A stretch of 64,000 nucleotides of DNA from Trichobilharzia regenti (Eukaryota; Platyhelminthes; Trematoda; Strigeidida; Schistosomatidae): the NCBI GenBank assembly GCA_944472135.2, contig OX235265.1, positions 43,001,459 to 43,065,458 of the forward strand, read 5' to 3'. This document shows, one piece after another, positions 22,666-35,100 of the stretch. Under the pieces are notes generated by a model, which searched no databases, was not told where the DNA came from, and worked only from the letters and a program-made list of their open reading frames with translations. Every line of letters starts with the position of its first letter. The stretch's first letter is position 1. A program made the translations under genes and the position numbers.

Positions 22666-22866
22666 TTTCTCTTAGTTCAAGTTAATCAAAAGAACCAGCT
22701 GTAAGCAAAAAAAGAAGAGTTCATTCAAAGGAAAAAGAAAAATGAAGTAAGTTAATGCTCCAGAATTTGAATAAATTTACCGACACAAATTTAAACAAAA
22801 ATGAAATTTCTAGTTGAAGGCAATTGGATGCTTTTTGGACTATGGACTAGTCAAATACTAACAGTC

Positions 22867-23225
22867 TTCAAGTATTGGTTTGTAGGGATCTGACTGATTG
22901 CTTACAGGATTTCATCATGAGATGAAATGTGTTGGAGAACCGTTGGAAAACCAGTTGGGAGTACTGGACAGCTGTTCCTAGTTTTTGACTCTTCATCCGC
23001 ACGTACCCACCATCAGGGTTTGAACCCAGGACCCTCTGGTTACAAGGCGAGCTCGTAGACTTTCAAGCCACTAGGCCCCGATACAATGGCCCGGGGCGAC
23101 GGGTGGGTACTGACGAAGAGTCCCAGACAAGGAAGAAACAGTTGGCTGTCCAGGACTCCCAAGTTTTCTAATGCTTCTCTAACTGACGTCAGCTTAAGAT
23201 GAAATCCTGCAACCAATCAATAACA
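22867..23225. repeat. family S SINE inverted dimer
   Basis: The left arm (- orientation) starts TTCAAGTATTGGTTTGTAGG. The right arm (+ orientation, from about 23095) reads GGTGGGTACTGACGAAGAG and GAAGAAACAG and ends GATGAAATCCTGCAACCAAT. Each arm has the hammerhead-like segment; the right one is degenerate. Confidence 0.8.
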
Positions 23226-23796
23226 ATTCGAAAAATATGCGACAAAGTCGTAATCTACCTTCCCTTTGTCTCCATGATGCTTAGCAATTCATGAATAATC
23301 CCCATAGAGGCATTAAACACCTTGTTAACACTAGTCATTCTATCTCAATAAACTATTCCTTCAAAGTAATCTACAAAATGAAGAACAGTCGGTCAAAGAC
23401 AATATGCTTTCGTCACCTTCTGCATTACTGAAGCTCTAATCACTTCTATTGTCATGGTTTCAACCTTGTTTTTTCTACCAACTTGATCTTTGTTTATTTA
23501 TTTTTTTAAACTCTTGTTTTATCTGTCAAACTCTAACGTGCAGTCGAACTTTCATTCGTATAAGATTTTCAACCTGATTACAACTCATTCATTAGAATAT
23601 TCATCTTATTATGTCACTGTAATAACTAGATTCAAGTGCTTTTATGCTTTGATTAATATTAACAACTATGACTATGTAAACTCATCACTTTTATTACTAT
23701 TCCCTTTTGTGAAAAACATTGTGAATAAGGGGGGATGTATAGGTAAGCAAAATGAATTTGCTGAAAAGAGACTTTTCACTGAACAACTTGTTTTGT
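23226..23796. other. unassigned intron sequence
   Basis: AT-rich. The 109-codon open frame at 23490-23819 is low complexity, runs into the neighbouring SINE and is not considered real. Confidence 0.4.
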
Positions 23797-24105
23797 TTTC
23801 AAGCATTGGTTTTGTATGATTGGTTGGAGGATTTCATCAGGAGCTGACATCCGTTAGAGAACCACTGGAAAACCTGATAGTACTGGACGACTGCTTCGTC
23901 CTAGCTTGGGACTCTTCGTCGGTACGCACCCACCGGGTCTACGAACTCACCTTGTAACCAGAAGGCCCCAGGTTCGAACCCCGGTGGGTGCGTACCACTG
24001 AAGAGTCACAAACTAGGACGAAACAGCTATCCAGTACTCCCAGGTTTTCCAGTTGCTCTCTAACTGATTTCAGCTCATGATGAAATCTTCCATGCAATCA
24101 AACTT
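23797..24105. repeat. family S SINE inverted dimer
   Basis: Compact dimer: left arm 23797-23935, right arm 23945-24105, with the B box GGTTCGAACCCC at 23971-23982 and the hammerhead-like segment at about 23992-24040. Confidence 0.85.
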
Positions 24106-24440
24106 GTTTTGTTCTTTACATTGACACTTAGTAATTGAAATTCCATACCAAGAAGGCAGCGTCAAGTCAGAAGAGCTGACTGAAGACAGGCTTAATAAAA
24201 ATTTTATGCAACTTCTTCTACTAAGACTCGTTTCAGTATTTGATAAGATAGACGCTGGGGTCTGAGTCTTAGGAGGAAGAGCATCACTCACTGAAGAGTT
24301 GACGAGTCCTACATTGGATGAGAACGATAATCTGGATTCCACTGCCAGCCCACCATGATTTAATTTCTCTACACATCATTGACACTTCCATACTAGCAGT
24401 CAACATGTCAACAAAAAGTGAGCATTTCAATTTTTTTTAT
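24106..24440 (+). repeat. unassigned spacer plus Sm-alpha-like tail
   Basis: From about 24330: CTGGATTCCACTGCCAGCCC, then a CATCATTGACACTTCCATAC-type stretch and CAACATGTCAACA, matching the 3' part of Sm-alpha-like repeats at 14.5 and 45.8 kb. Confidence 0.5.
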
Positions 24441-24771
24441 TGATAACCATAACAATTTTTCAATTCTACAAGCTAAATATTGGGGTTATAGTAACAGATG
24501 AGGAGCCCACTGAAAATCAATACATTTCTTCTCTTCGTTAGTCTTTCTTGATACCTGTATGGGATTATTCAATGTAATGGGATATTTTTATTATCTCGAA
24601 AAATACCCATTTATTCATAAGTAAAAACACATATACGTACATTGACTGAGCAATTATTTAGTGCCACTTAATAACCTTTTTCTGTAACATAAATACGACT
24701 GTACAGCTTGAAAATGAAGTCGTTGAAAAGATATTTTTATTAGCCAGAAATAATAATACTACTTCACTAAC
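24441..24771. other. unassigned intron sequence next to MGAT2 exon
   Basis: AT-rich; it begins at the donor GTTAGT (24771-24766 read on -). Confidence 0.4.
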
Positions 24772-24899
24772 CATTCACCCAAATGAAAGACACGGGTAGA
24801 GCCAGGTAATGTGAGCACTTTCAGTTTATTTGGGAAACAGTGTTGACCAACATATTGTAAAGTCCAATCCCAATTGTAATCATCGTAGGTGCAAAAAAT
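24772..24899 (-). CDS. MGAT2: MGAT2 exon 6 of 7 visible
   Basis: The acceptor TTCTTCCCTGCAG is followed by IFCTYDDYNWDWTLQYVGQH, which carries the family signature FCTYDDYNWDWTLQYL almost unchanged. Then come LKVLTLPGSTRVFHLGE and two bases of a Cys codon. The donor is G/GTTAGT. I chose it over an earlier GGTGAA because only this junction restores the conserved HxG(D/E)C...GxHH sequence and the reading phase. 128 nt: enters in phase 0 and leaves with two bases. The acidic YDDYNWDW cluster belongs to the catalytic domain in the Golgi lumen. Confidence 0.94.
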
Positions 24900-25200
24900 C
24901 TGCAGGGAAGAAGAAAGGAAGAATTAAGTACATCAAATAAACTTAAATCAGTATAGAATGAGAGAAAACAATCACAAGTGGCAAAAGATTACAAAGTTAT
25001 TATTACCTCTTATTATTTCATCAGTGAAACTAGCAATATTGAGTGACATAAAGTCTCAGATTTTTGTAAAAGTCTGAAGACAGATTAAAAATCTAATCAC
25101 CAAAATTTAATTAAATAATAATAATAATAGTCCAAACAGCTTTTCAAGTTTCGGTATGCAGGAGTTTTATTCAATCGAAGATTAATCACGAAAAAAACTT
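24900..25200. other. unassigned intron sequence
   Basis: Begins with the polypyrimidine tract of the preceding acceptor read on -. Otherwise nothing recognised. Confidence 0.35.
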
Positions 25201-25202
25201 TA

Positions 25203-25700
25203 GTTGGAAAACCACTGAAAGTCAGAGGGTATTGGACCAGATACCTCGTCCTTGCTCGGAACTCTTCAACAGTACACGCCCACCGCCCCACTGTCATGGG
25301 GTGTTGAACTCAAAGGCTATGGGTTACAAGGCGAGCTCTTGGCCAATTAGCCACTGGAACGGAATCTATTGGCTTATCGATTCTAACTTCTACCGACTCG
25401 TGACAGTGGCGAGTCATGACCAACTGGGTTAGTCAAGCTGGATGTGAGGACAAATACTGCATATATGTATATATAACGAATTGACAGAAGTTAAAATTGA
25501 TGCGTGGACAATTGGATTTCGTCTGAGCAGCTGAATGGTATACAACATCGTCTTGCAACCTGAAGGCCCCCAGGTTTGATCCCCAGTGGGGTCATGGGTG
25601 TGTAATGCCGAAGAGTTCCTAATTAGGAGGAGACAGCTGCACAGTACTCCTTCTTTTTCAACGTATCTCTAAATGACTCCAGTTAGTGGTCAATTTAAAC
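25203..25700. repeat. family S SINE inverted dimer, degenerate
   Basis: Left arm from 25206 (GGAAAACCACTGAAAGTC), right arm ending near 25700, separated by head sequence including GATGTGAGGACAAATACTGC. The right-arm hammerhead segment is strongly changed. Confidence 0.7.
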
Positions 25701-26394
25701 TCAATTATATTCATGCAGACCAAAACTTGACAAACCCTATTCTAGACAATACGTTAACGTCAACACACATTACAGAATTCCCAGTCCAGTTAAACTACAA
25801 AATATTTACTCTTCGTTCAGGACCTTTAAATAAATAAGTATTCCGTAGTATATTACCAGTGATTTTACCAGTTTATCTGGATTCACGTTGCACCTGTTCA
25901 CAACATTAGTAGTTTTCATGAGTAGAGTAGAAAATACGATATTTGCTTTAGAAACACCTAAGTAATCAATAATACAAACAGTATGGTGTAAAAAAGAAAA
26001 TCTTTTTTCAGTGATTTTATTTACAATCCCATGTGATATAGATGCGGGTTCTTCGATGGATATTACCCAATCAAATCTTAACGAAGGCATATTTCTTTAC
26101 TTGTCATACGTTGAAGAAGCCTTGAAAATTTATAGTTATAGCTGTGCTCGTAAAGACACTAATTGTTACGCCTTTTTCCTTGCTATAGTCATTAAAATTT
26201 ATATTAGCTAAAGAGTACGGAAATTTCGAATTAGAAAACAAATTAACTGAAGACAATTTCCCTCAATAAATGATCTGTCTAAAAACTTAATACATTCAGA
26301 GGATTTAAATGATACTTTGAATTTGAAAAATAGTGGGAACTTTTTGATTCCTAGGAGGGTTCTTGAATCTAATGGACACTAGATAATACATTGC
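25701..26394. other. unassigned intron sequence
   Basis: Two short overlapping open frames (25806-26090 on -, 26011-26211 on +) have no recognisable motif and no splice context tying them to MGAT2. Confidence 0.4.
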
Positions 26395-26960
26395 AAGTCA
26401 TTATTATTACTTCCTCAGGTTCTGGGTGGAAGATAATACTTCAGCAGCACACCTCCATTTGACTTTGTTCTCTGTAGTCCTCTACAGCTGACATAACGAC
26501 TGTTCACAAGCTTTTATTTCAGTCACACAGCCTCCTACATACCATTTTCGGAAGTCTTACTCGTTGCTTCTCATTCAAGCTCCAATCGACGGCCTATCTG
26601 CATGCGATGTTACTAAAACGTCTCGTCAGCGTTGTCAGGCTTTCTGCTTCCCTATCCTTTCTGGTCAGTCATCTAGTATCCAATGCAGAAGCTGCGAAGA
26701 CATTTGTTGATGGGAGTTTGCAGTAGCCTGCGAGAAATGCTTTTGACGAGGCATATGCCAAATCTCTGAACTATACAGGAGAACCGATTGACTTGAAATT
26801 AATGTCGAAGGTCCGAACCCTGATTTTCCTGTTGAGTGCAGCACATTAACCTACTGATTTTAGAGTAGTAAAGGTCTGTCTTTGCTTTGATATTCTCGTC
26901 CGTGCCGCCTGTAGTTGGAATGATGCCGCCTAGATAAGTGAAGGAGCTGGTTTCTTTCCA
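26395..26960 (-). mobile_element. non-LTR family B, 3' fragment, decayed
   Basis: Starts with TTATTATTACTTCCTCAGGT and follows the antisense of the family B 3' coding end (blocks equivalent to the ILKIRWP and LLYG..TWR regions). Many indels. Confidence 0.6.
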
Positions 26961-27071
26961 ATTTTTTTTTCCGCTGACAGTGATTTGTACTCATTGTTGT
27001 TGTTGGTTGTTGGGTACCTCTGTCATCACAAGTAAAATTCAAATTGAAAGTTAATGACAACCTTTTTTAAA

Positions 27072-27288
27072 GCCTTGGTTTGTACGGATTTGGTTGATTG
27101 GTTACAGGATTTCATCATAAGCTGACATTAGTTAGAGAACCATTGGAAAACCTGGGAGTACTGGACAGCTGTTTTGCCCTAGTTCAGGACTCTTCAGCAG
27201 CACACACCCACCGGCATTCGAAACCAGGACCTTCTGGTTCTCTAACTAATGTCAGCTCATGATGAAATCCTGTAACCAACTTTTTTTC
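27072..27288. repeat. family S SINE inverted dimer, internally deleted
   Basis: Left arm with GGATTTCATCATAAGCTGAC; the right arm keeps only the outermost 50 bases (CTAATGTCAGCTCATGATGA). The centre is lost. Confidence 0.75.
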
Positions 27289-27440
27289 ACAACTAATTGT
27301 TTAACATTATCAGTAGTCCATTCATAAAAAGTTGTAAATAGCAAATATCTGGATATGAGACAAATAGTATTAGTAGTAGTTCTTTTATACTTCTACAAAA
27401 TCTACAAGAAAAGCTCCCCCCGCATCCCATGTAAACTTAC

Positions 27441-27530
27441 CTTTTCACAGCTTTTAATTTTTTCCCATACAGATCGGGAAATAGCAATGCCCATATTGTG
27501 TTTTGGTGCAAGCCAATAGGTTATTTCAGC
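27441..27530 (-). CDS. MGAT2: MGAT2 exon 5 of 7 visible
   Basis: The acceptor CATTGTTAG leads into AEITYWLAPKHNMGIAISRS and ends VWEKIKSCEK before the strong donor GTAAGT (27440-27435 on -). The HNMGIAISR run matches the family's HNMGLALTR. The exon is 90 nt with phase 0 on both sides, so skipping it would keep frame but delete a conserved part of the catalytic domain. Joined to the next exon it gives SCEK then IFCTYDD, in line with vertebrate ECTDTFCTYDD. Confidence 0.95.
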
Positions 27531-27540
27531 CTAACAATGA

Positions 27541-29535
27541 AAATAAACAAATATAAATGTCAGTACTTATATATCTATATGTGATGTTTAAAAAGCGATA
27601 ATAGGGAAAAAAGATGAGCTCAGAGTATTTAGTGAAAGGAATTAAAGTACAATAGGCACCCCAGTTGATTGTGATCAAAAACAAACTTTAAAAAATCAAT
27701 AATTACAGACAAAATTAAGCTTACGAAACTGTAATGATAAATACAAACAGTTCAGAAAGCTTCCTATTGAAATATATATATCAATCTTAATAACAAAAAG
27801 AAAAGTACAGTAGAACTTGTACTTTAGGATTAGATTTACAAACTCTATAGTCAGTTCTGATGATTCATATTATAAGTTTTAGCAAATGAATTTTTGTTTA
27901 TTGAATATATAACTACAGCGAAATAGTATTATTTGTTGGATGACGTTTCGAACACAGTTATAACATTCAACCTCTGCTTTCACAATTTGTCAACTCTCGT
28001 ATCTTACCTATTCTACTTTACTGCTCCCCATTAGTCTTTCCTGCGTTACTGATAAAGGGCTGTACCATCCTGAGAAGGATGTTGAAGGTAGTTAGTAGGA
28101 CTAGTGGTGTAAAACTCAGTCAGCTCGTCACTACATTACTAGAAAGGCATCTGAATACATGCGAAAATGGTCTAAAACCATACTCTCTGACCCCCAACAC
28201 CCCCCTCTATTCCCAACTCTCTCCTTGCATCTCATCCAGGTAGAACCAGAAAGCAGTACAAAATAATATATGCTCGTACAATCAAGTAAAGGAACTCAAC
28301 GATACCGTATGTGGCCCGTGTTCTAAGTGACAGAAACAATATTAAGCGCGAAACCTATGACTTGCTTTGTTGTTAATAACATAATTTCGGCCCTTTTATT
28401 TCTCCCTTATTCTCTCTAATTTGTATTCTATAGTGAACAACCTTCTTAAACATACTTAGCTACCTGAAATTCTTATCATTGGCTTACTTTTTTATTCTTT
28501 ATTCTATTCCTTCTCTTGTGTATCTACTGGTCCCGACCATATTATCACAATGAGTATTACAAAATTGCCCTGTCATTAACCATCACGTAATATTAGTTTT
28601 GTGACTGTTTTTGTGTTCGGCAAAATTAAAACTGACAATCTTGGTTGTGAACGCCACTATCACCATCTTAAAATTTTTGTATCATGCATGATTACTTACA
28701 CTACCACAACAAACACCACATTAGAGCTGACAATAAAAAAACCCTGAAATGTTTATTTTATGACTGTTTAGTGTAGTTCAAGCAAATTAACTGATCATTT
28801 GGCTATAAACATTCTTAAGAGCATTTCATAACTTCTTGTATGATTATAGCTGTTACTGTTCACCACGCATACACATATCATAGCTTCCACTACCCAATAC
28901 TTAGATAGTACTTAATATGTTTTTTATTTTCCATCCTACTTCTCGGTATTTTTTCGCATTTTTTTGTTAGTTTTGTGTTTACTTTGTTTTTTAATATTTA
29001 ATTTTTGAAATACTCCTTTTAAATGTGCGATGAAATTAGGTGCAATATTGTAGATATGTGGTGAAAATTCCACACTGTACTACTAGTACTGTTTCTGGAG
29101 TAAAGCAAATTATTATTATTAAACAACTTCAAAATTTAAATTTTATAGTTCTCCTTATTTACTTCTCATCCTTTGTAGCATAAGTAGTCAGGGTTAGGTG
29201 TTGAATCATTCCTGTTGCACATAATTCTAGTTGACTCGATGGCTTTAGCACTAGGCAAATTGATTTTATCAGTACTTTAGTGTGTGTGTGTGTGTAGTAA
29301 GCATCTGGTACTATTTTTGAAAAATGACAATACAAGATAATCGAAGTTTGTAAAGTGTTTTAAACGTATTTAACATACTAACTTATTTTATTCTTTGGAA
29401 ATGGAACTATACGTTTCCTTAACACATATTTGCATTTCTTCACAAGCGCTGATATTACTCTAGTTTTAAACACATGTTCCTCTATTGGTTGTGATGTAAG
29501 GTGAATTAAATGTAGAAGCAACTAAACCTGCGTTA
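27541..29535. other. two-kb intron stretch without recognised repeats
   Basis: AT-rich with a (GT)n run at about 29281-29295. I see no exon with an MGAT2 match and no copy of the window's repeat families. Confidence 0.4.
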
Positions 29536-30012
29536 TTTTCAAGTATTGGTTTTGTAGGGATTTTATTTGATTGGTTGGAGGATTTCATCATGAGCTGATA
29601 TCAGTTAGAGAAGCATTGGAAAACTTGGGAGTACTAAACAGCTGTTTCGTCCTAGTTTGGGACTCTTTATCGGTACGTATCCACCGTTCTAGTGGGAAGC
29701 CGTGATCAAAAGGATATAGCAGATCGAAGGTGAGGCAGTAACTCATCGAAGAAGACATTGCGAAGTGGTCGCGTTATGCCATGATTCGGCAGAATTTGGA
29801 ATTCATGGGTGGGCCAATGGATCGGGTCCCAGTGGCTGAGTGGTCTACGAGCTAGCTGCCCTTGTAACCGGAAGGTCCTGGGTTCGAATCCCGGTGGATG
29901 AGCACAGATGAAGGATAACAAACTTGGAGGAAACGGCTGTCCAGTATTCCCTGAAGGTTTTACCATGGTTCTTTAGCTGGTGTCAGCTCACGATGAAATC
30001 CTCCAACTAAAC
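29536..30012. repeat. family S SINE inverted dimer with near-complete right head
   Basis: Left arm 29536-29690. The right unit has the A-box-like CAGTGGCTGAGTGGTCTACG at about 29830 and the B-box GGTTCGAATCCC at about 29881, followed by a degenerate hammerhead segment and a tail ending at ATGAAATCCTCCAACTAAAC. Confidence 0.85.
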
Positions 30013-30745
30013 TTACATTATCCTGAAGTAATTTTGTAGCGGGAGAAGGTAAGAGACTTGGTAACGGGCTTGTTTATTGAGGGAAGTCACACCATATTTA
30101 TACGTTTTAGTCACATTTATGGTTGGTTAGGTCGGCGGATAATAAACTGTCCCGATTGTTTGTTGATTTTTCAAGGTTAGAACTTGAGACTGGATGCTGA
30201 CCACACGTGAGAAATAAACGCTTCTACTTCTGTAGCCACTGACTTAAAATTTTGTTTCCAGTATGGCTACTTCTTACCGATCTGCGTCTGTATACTGCTA
30301 ATAATTCTTATCAGTAACAAACTCCACACTTTTCTGAAAAGTAGGTATACTAACGAGCGTGGTTAAACGCTTGTCATATTTCTTCATCCATAGACCTATT
30401 ACAATACTCGTGTTTGATGATAAACAAACCACTAAAATGTTGTGCAACTGGAGGTATTTTATTTAGCCCCATTCATACATTTAAGCAGAAGCTTACGACA
30501 AGTCCTCATCTACAATGATGACAATCAGTGACGTTTGACGCAGATATACGCTAACATCGGTGTTACGCAACACTTTCACGAAGGTACATAAATTAGTAAC
30601 TGATTTCAGCTGAGACACACAAAACCTAACTATTGCCTTGTTTTCTGCATAGACAGTTGCTGTACAATTTAAAATTTAGTGCCAAACTAGGAAATAAAAC
30701 AACAGAATACTGGTAAGTGACAAATTTCTTGATTTGAAATTCGAA
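30013..30745. other. unassigned intron sequence
   Basis: Nothing recognised. Confidence 0.35.
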
Positions 30746-30749
30746 TTAT

Positions 30750-31290
30750 CCTTGAGTTATCTTCTGCAGCGACTTCAAAGGGTAGTGACAGTTGAAGATG
30801 TCTAAAGCATTCATCTGTATTTAATTAAACTATAGACACAACGATGGATGTAACTTTGACTGACTTCGATGACTAAGGGATTTTGTGGATACAACGAAAA
30901 GGTTTTATTGGCTTCAAATAAGTAGATGACAAAGTCTTTTAAGACGAAAATGCTGACAATATCCTGAGCCTCTTGAACACTTTGTAGTAAACATGAGTAT
31001 TTTCGGAATGATAGTCCGAACTTTTGAAGGATGAGATAATGCTACGCGACTGGTCTGCACCAAATGCTAGTGTGTATTGTGAATCAGTTCTACTTTACGG
31101 CGGTGAGACAAGAGCTTTGACAGTAGGATTTATAACAAGGTTAGAGGTCTTTGATCGTGGAGCTCCAACATACAGGGGTTAGTAGGTCTATCTAGTCTAA
31201 CCCTTCCTTCCTAGATCAGTAGTGTTAACTGAAGCAGAAGCAGGTTGGAAAAAAGTGGTTGGGGGTGGGTCGAACGAGAAGATGGCTGTA
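30750..31290 (+). repeat. very old RTE family A relic
   Basis: Traces of the CETWPLR-type block (GGCGGTGAGACAAGAGCTTT) and of the GWKK.. GGQ block (GAAGCAGGTTGGAAAAAAGT) in the right order; otherwise decayed. Confidence 0.4.
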
Positions 31291-31294
31291 ATCC

Positions 31295-31640
31295 ATGAAG
31301 CATATTATTATTTGCTAGCTCCGTTCCTAATGTAACATACGGTTTCAGCAGTACTTTGGCTCCACGACTACCCACAAGCTTTCATTCCATCTTCTTCATA
31401 TCACTATTAGATGCCTGACTCGTCACTTCTCATTTATGTCCCACTGCAGGACTCTTGATGTGATATCGAGTAAATGTATTCTCAGAGGAAATGCAGCCAA
31501 TGAAGGTATTAAGTGTAGATTTCAGCTAATTAGGGAGATGTAGACTGGCTGCTTAAAATCTTCTAGGTGCCAGAAATCGATCACTGGAGCACAACCTATT
31601 GCCCATAATGATATCAACGTAGCCAAATAACTTCCAGCTT
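31295..31640 (-). repeat. decayed family B 3' fragment
   Basis: Antisense traces of the family B C-terminal end (CTACCCACAAGCTTTCATTC, GACTCGTCACTTCTCATTTA). Confidence 0.45.
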
Positions 31641-32109
31641 TTTTCTACAATTCTGTTATTTAATTTATTTGTGTTCTGTGAGCTAGACGATTTAACTGCG
31701 AAGCCTTCGTTTCCCCTTCCCTAGAATTTCTTGACACAAATAGGGTGAATTTTGTAGATTCAAAATGTTGGCCAGGTGGTGTCGAGTGAATATATATATA
31801 TATTATATGGCAATACAGGAGTCGAAATATTACCAGACTATACGATGTGCAGAAAGAACCTTACTGTTGAAGCTTTTTGTATCAAGTTAGTATGCAATCA
31901 ATTTAACAGAAACAAATGAACACCTATCGCACCTATTAGTAGAATTCTGATACTAATAAAAATGGAAGAATACTAATTTACAAAACAATAAGAGCGGTCT
32001 CAAGAAGTTGTGATTTAATCTAAACATGATTATGAACAATAGGTTTCATTTGAAAAGTTACAGAGTAAATATTAATAGATGTTAATAATACCAGATGAAC
32101 AAGTTTTTT
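31641..32109. other. unassigned intron sequence
   Basis: AT-rich with a short TA run near 31789. Confidence 0.35.
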
Positions 32110-32110
32110 T

Positions 32111-35100
32111 CCTTCTGTCTGTCTGTCTGTTTTCGACATAGAACTTTGCACAAATGTGCGGAAGTTCAAGTCGCCACATTCCGTGTAGCACGCGAAGCAA
32201 GAGAAGAAAGTACAAGAAAAGCATAATAGAAACAGTGAGCAGAGGTGTGAGACAAAGGAGTAATAAAGAAATACAAAACAGTTTCATTGAAGATCATAAG
32301 TCACAGGGAGTGGATGCATCTGCGCCACTGAGAACGATTTTGAGCCATGTCACCAATTGTTTCCAACCATAGATTTTTACCGTCCCGAGGACCCCAGCCT
32401 GGAAGTCTACACCTTCCTACGTGGCTTAGACCAACTGTTGTGGATTTCATTGACTGATGCCAAGTTTTTGTTTGACCGCCGCTAGCTTTTTTCCAGCCTG
32501 ACCCTATATCCGCTAACATTGCTCGTCGAGGGAGGCGATGGCTTGGCATACGTAACACATGTCCTAACCATCTCAGTCTTTGTAGCTTCACGACTTCGTC
32601 GATTGATTTCCCCTGTTTACCTAGAACTCTACGCCTAACCTCCATGTTGCTCACCTTATTATGCCACTTTACACGGGAAATAGAACGCAGGCACCTATGA
32701 TCAAAGACAGCTAGTCTTTTCATGTCTTCCACTCTCAGTGGCCAGGTCTCACAACCATAAAGGAGGACGGAGCGGACTGATGAGCAGTACACCCGCCCTT
32801 TGGTCGATAGTCGAACATCTCGTCTACGCCAGAGTCGGCGTAAACTAACAAATGCGAAACGAGCCCCTTGTATTCGTGCTGAGATTTCGTCAGAGATCAG
32901 CCCGTTGGGGCTGATGGTACTTCCCAAATAAGTGAAGCGGTCAACGTGCTCTACCACTTCACTTCCTATTTTTAAACTAGGCGTCGATGTAGTCCAGTCC
33001 TGTAACATCATCTTGCATTTGGCGGGAGCGAATCGCATGCCAAACATTCGTAGATTGCGGCTCAAGGTGTTTAGAAGACTCTGCATTTCGTCAGCGTCTT
33101 CGCCTAGAAGGACTATATCGTCTGCATATTCCAAGTCAACGAGATTATTCCCCGGTAGCAAGTCAATCCCTGAGTCGCTGAAGTCACCTAGGGTTAAGTC
33201 CATTAACACATCTATGATGAAGTTGAATAGAAAAGGAGATAATGGGCATCCTTGACGGACACCACTGGTCGTCATCAGTTCAGATGACAGCTCGCCGTAA
33301 GCCCTCACCTGGCTGTATGAGTACGAGTAGAGTGCCTTAATCAGTGCAATATATTTTCTCGGAATTCCCTTTACAGCCAAGCATCTCCAGAGAACTTCCC
33401 GATCGACAGAGTCGAATGCTGCCTTTAGGTCAAGAAATATAATGACTGTTGGACGCCGGTAGGAATGCCTATGTTCTAGAATCTGTCGGAGGGTGAAGAT
33501 ATGATCAATACACCCTCTTCCTGGTCTAAAGCCTGCCTGGCTCTCTCGTGTTTGTGCTTCCCGAGCACCACTCAGTCTACGCATGATTATTGAGCCTAAG
33601 ACTTTAGATACTATATTAGTCAAGCTAATCCCTCTGTGATTATCACAGGAAGACTTGTCTCCCTTCTTGTATATGGGGATAATCAGTGACTTACACCAAC
33701 CCGATGGGACTTCTTCTGATTCCCAGACGCTGCCTAGTACCTCAGTTAATCCGGACAGTAAGCTGTCTCCACCGTACTTAAATACCTCTGGAGTCATTCC
33801 ATCAGGTCCCGCTGCTTTGCCTAGTTTCAGATTGGTGACAGCTTTAGTAACCTCAGTTAGTGACGGAGGACCTGTGTTTATATCCCATTCAGGGAGGTGT
33901 TGGATGCTCGGAAGGTTGAGCGTGGCTGTGGGCAAATTAAACTGCTCCTCATAATGCTCTTTCCAACGATCCAGTCGTCTATCCTGGGAGCTAATTATAG
34001 TGCCATTTTTTTCCGAGATTGTCTCACTGATGATTTGTCTTCTCCCACCCGTTTCCCTGATGAGTCCAAAGAGTTGCCTGGTGTTGCCTATCCTCGAAGC
34101 TTTCTCCATCTCTTTGGCTTTTGTCGCCCACCACTGTTCACGGTCCTTGCGGAGACTTTTCGTAAGTTTCCTCTTGTGCAGCTTTCGCTCCTCATTGAAT
34201 TCGGAGCTCGCCGGAATAAGTCTTCTAGCATCTATCAGTTCGGATGAGGCGGTGGAGATCCAGTGGTTTTTACTCACCTTTGGGTTTACCTTATTCACAG
34301 CTTTTACAGCTGTATCTATGGCTGCCTGGATATTTTTCCAAGCTTCTTCAGGGTGAGCACAGCTGTCGAACACAGATATGTGTTTAGCTAGTTCTTCCTC
34401 AAATACGGATTTAGTTTCCTGATCGAGCTGGGGACGTGATGGTTTTACCGCCAGCTGTTTCCTACGTCCGTTCAGTCGTAAGCACACCCGAGCGCGGACC
34501 AGTGCATGGTCGGTATCTACGCACGTGTTCCAGAAGGAGCGACAATCTCCTACCGACCCACGCCAACGATAGCTTATTGCTATGTGGTCTATTTGTGTCC
34601 AGCGTTGGTTTGATGAAGGGGGTCTCCAAGTCAAACAGTGTCTCTCCTTGTGTTTAAAGTTAGTGCTTACAAGAAACAAATGATTATCAGAGCAGAACTG
34701 TAGGAGACGGTCACCGTTGTCGGTTCGCTGGCACGGAGCTCCATAGGTGCCACCGACATCCTTCTCAGATTGACACAATTTCCCTACTTGAGCGTTAAAG
34801 TCACCAGCTAGAACGACTATGTCTGAGCGTTTAGCCTTTCGCACCAAACTAGACAGCTTTTGGTAGAACTCATCCTTCGTTTCATCTGAACTGCAGTCAG
34901 TGGGGGCGTAGGCGGAGATTACGAAAAGGCATCGGCGAGTAGTGCAGTCCTTCCTCCTTCTTACTGATCCGTTCAGGCGGACAGCACACATTCGGCTATC
35001 TACCGGGATCCAGTCAAGCAATGTCTTTTCTGCCCTAGTACTCAAAGCTATCCCTACGCCAGCTAATCCTCGTGAACTAGCTGTGGCATCTCCTGACACC

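Noticed and set aside
23490..23819. A 109-codon + strand open frame
   Set aside because: Low-complexity AT-rich composition (Phe, Asn, Tyr, Leu), no motif, and its end runs into a SINE.
24070..24342. A 90-codon - strand open frame near an MGAT2 exon
   Set aside because: It begins in an Sm-alpha-like tail and ends in a family S SINE; it has no MGAT2 similarity and no phase link.
25806..26211. Possible host exons in the MGAT2 intron
   Set aside because: Opposing frames with no recognisable domain; MGAT2 continuity is already complete without them.
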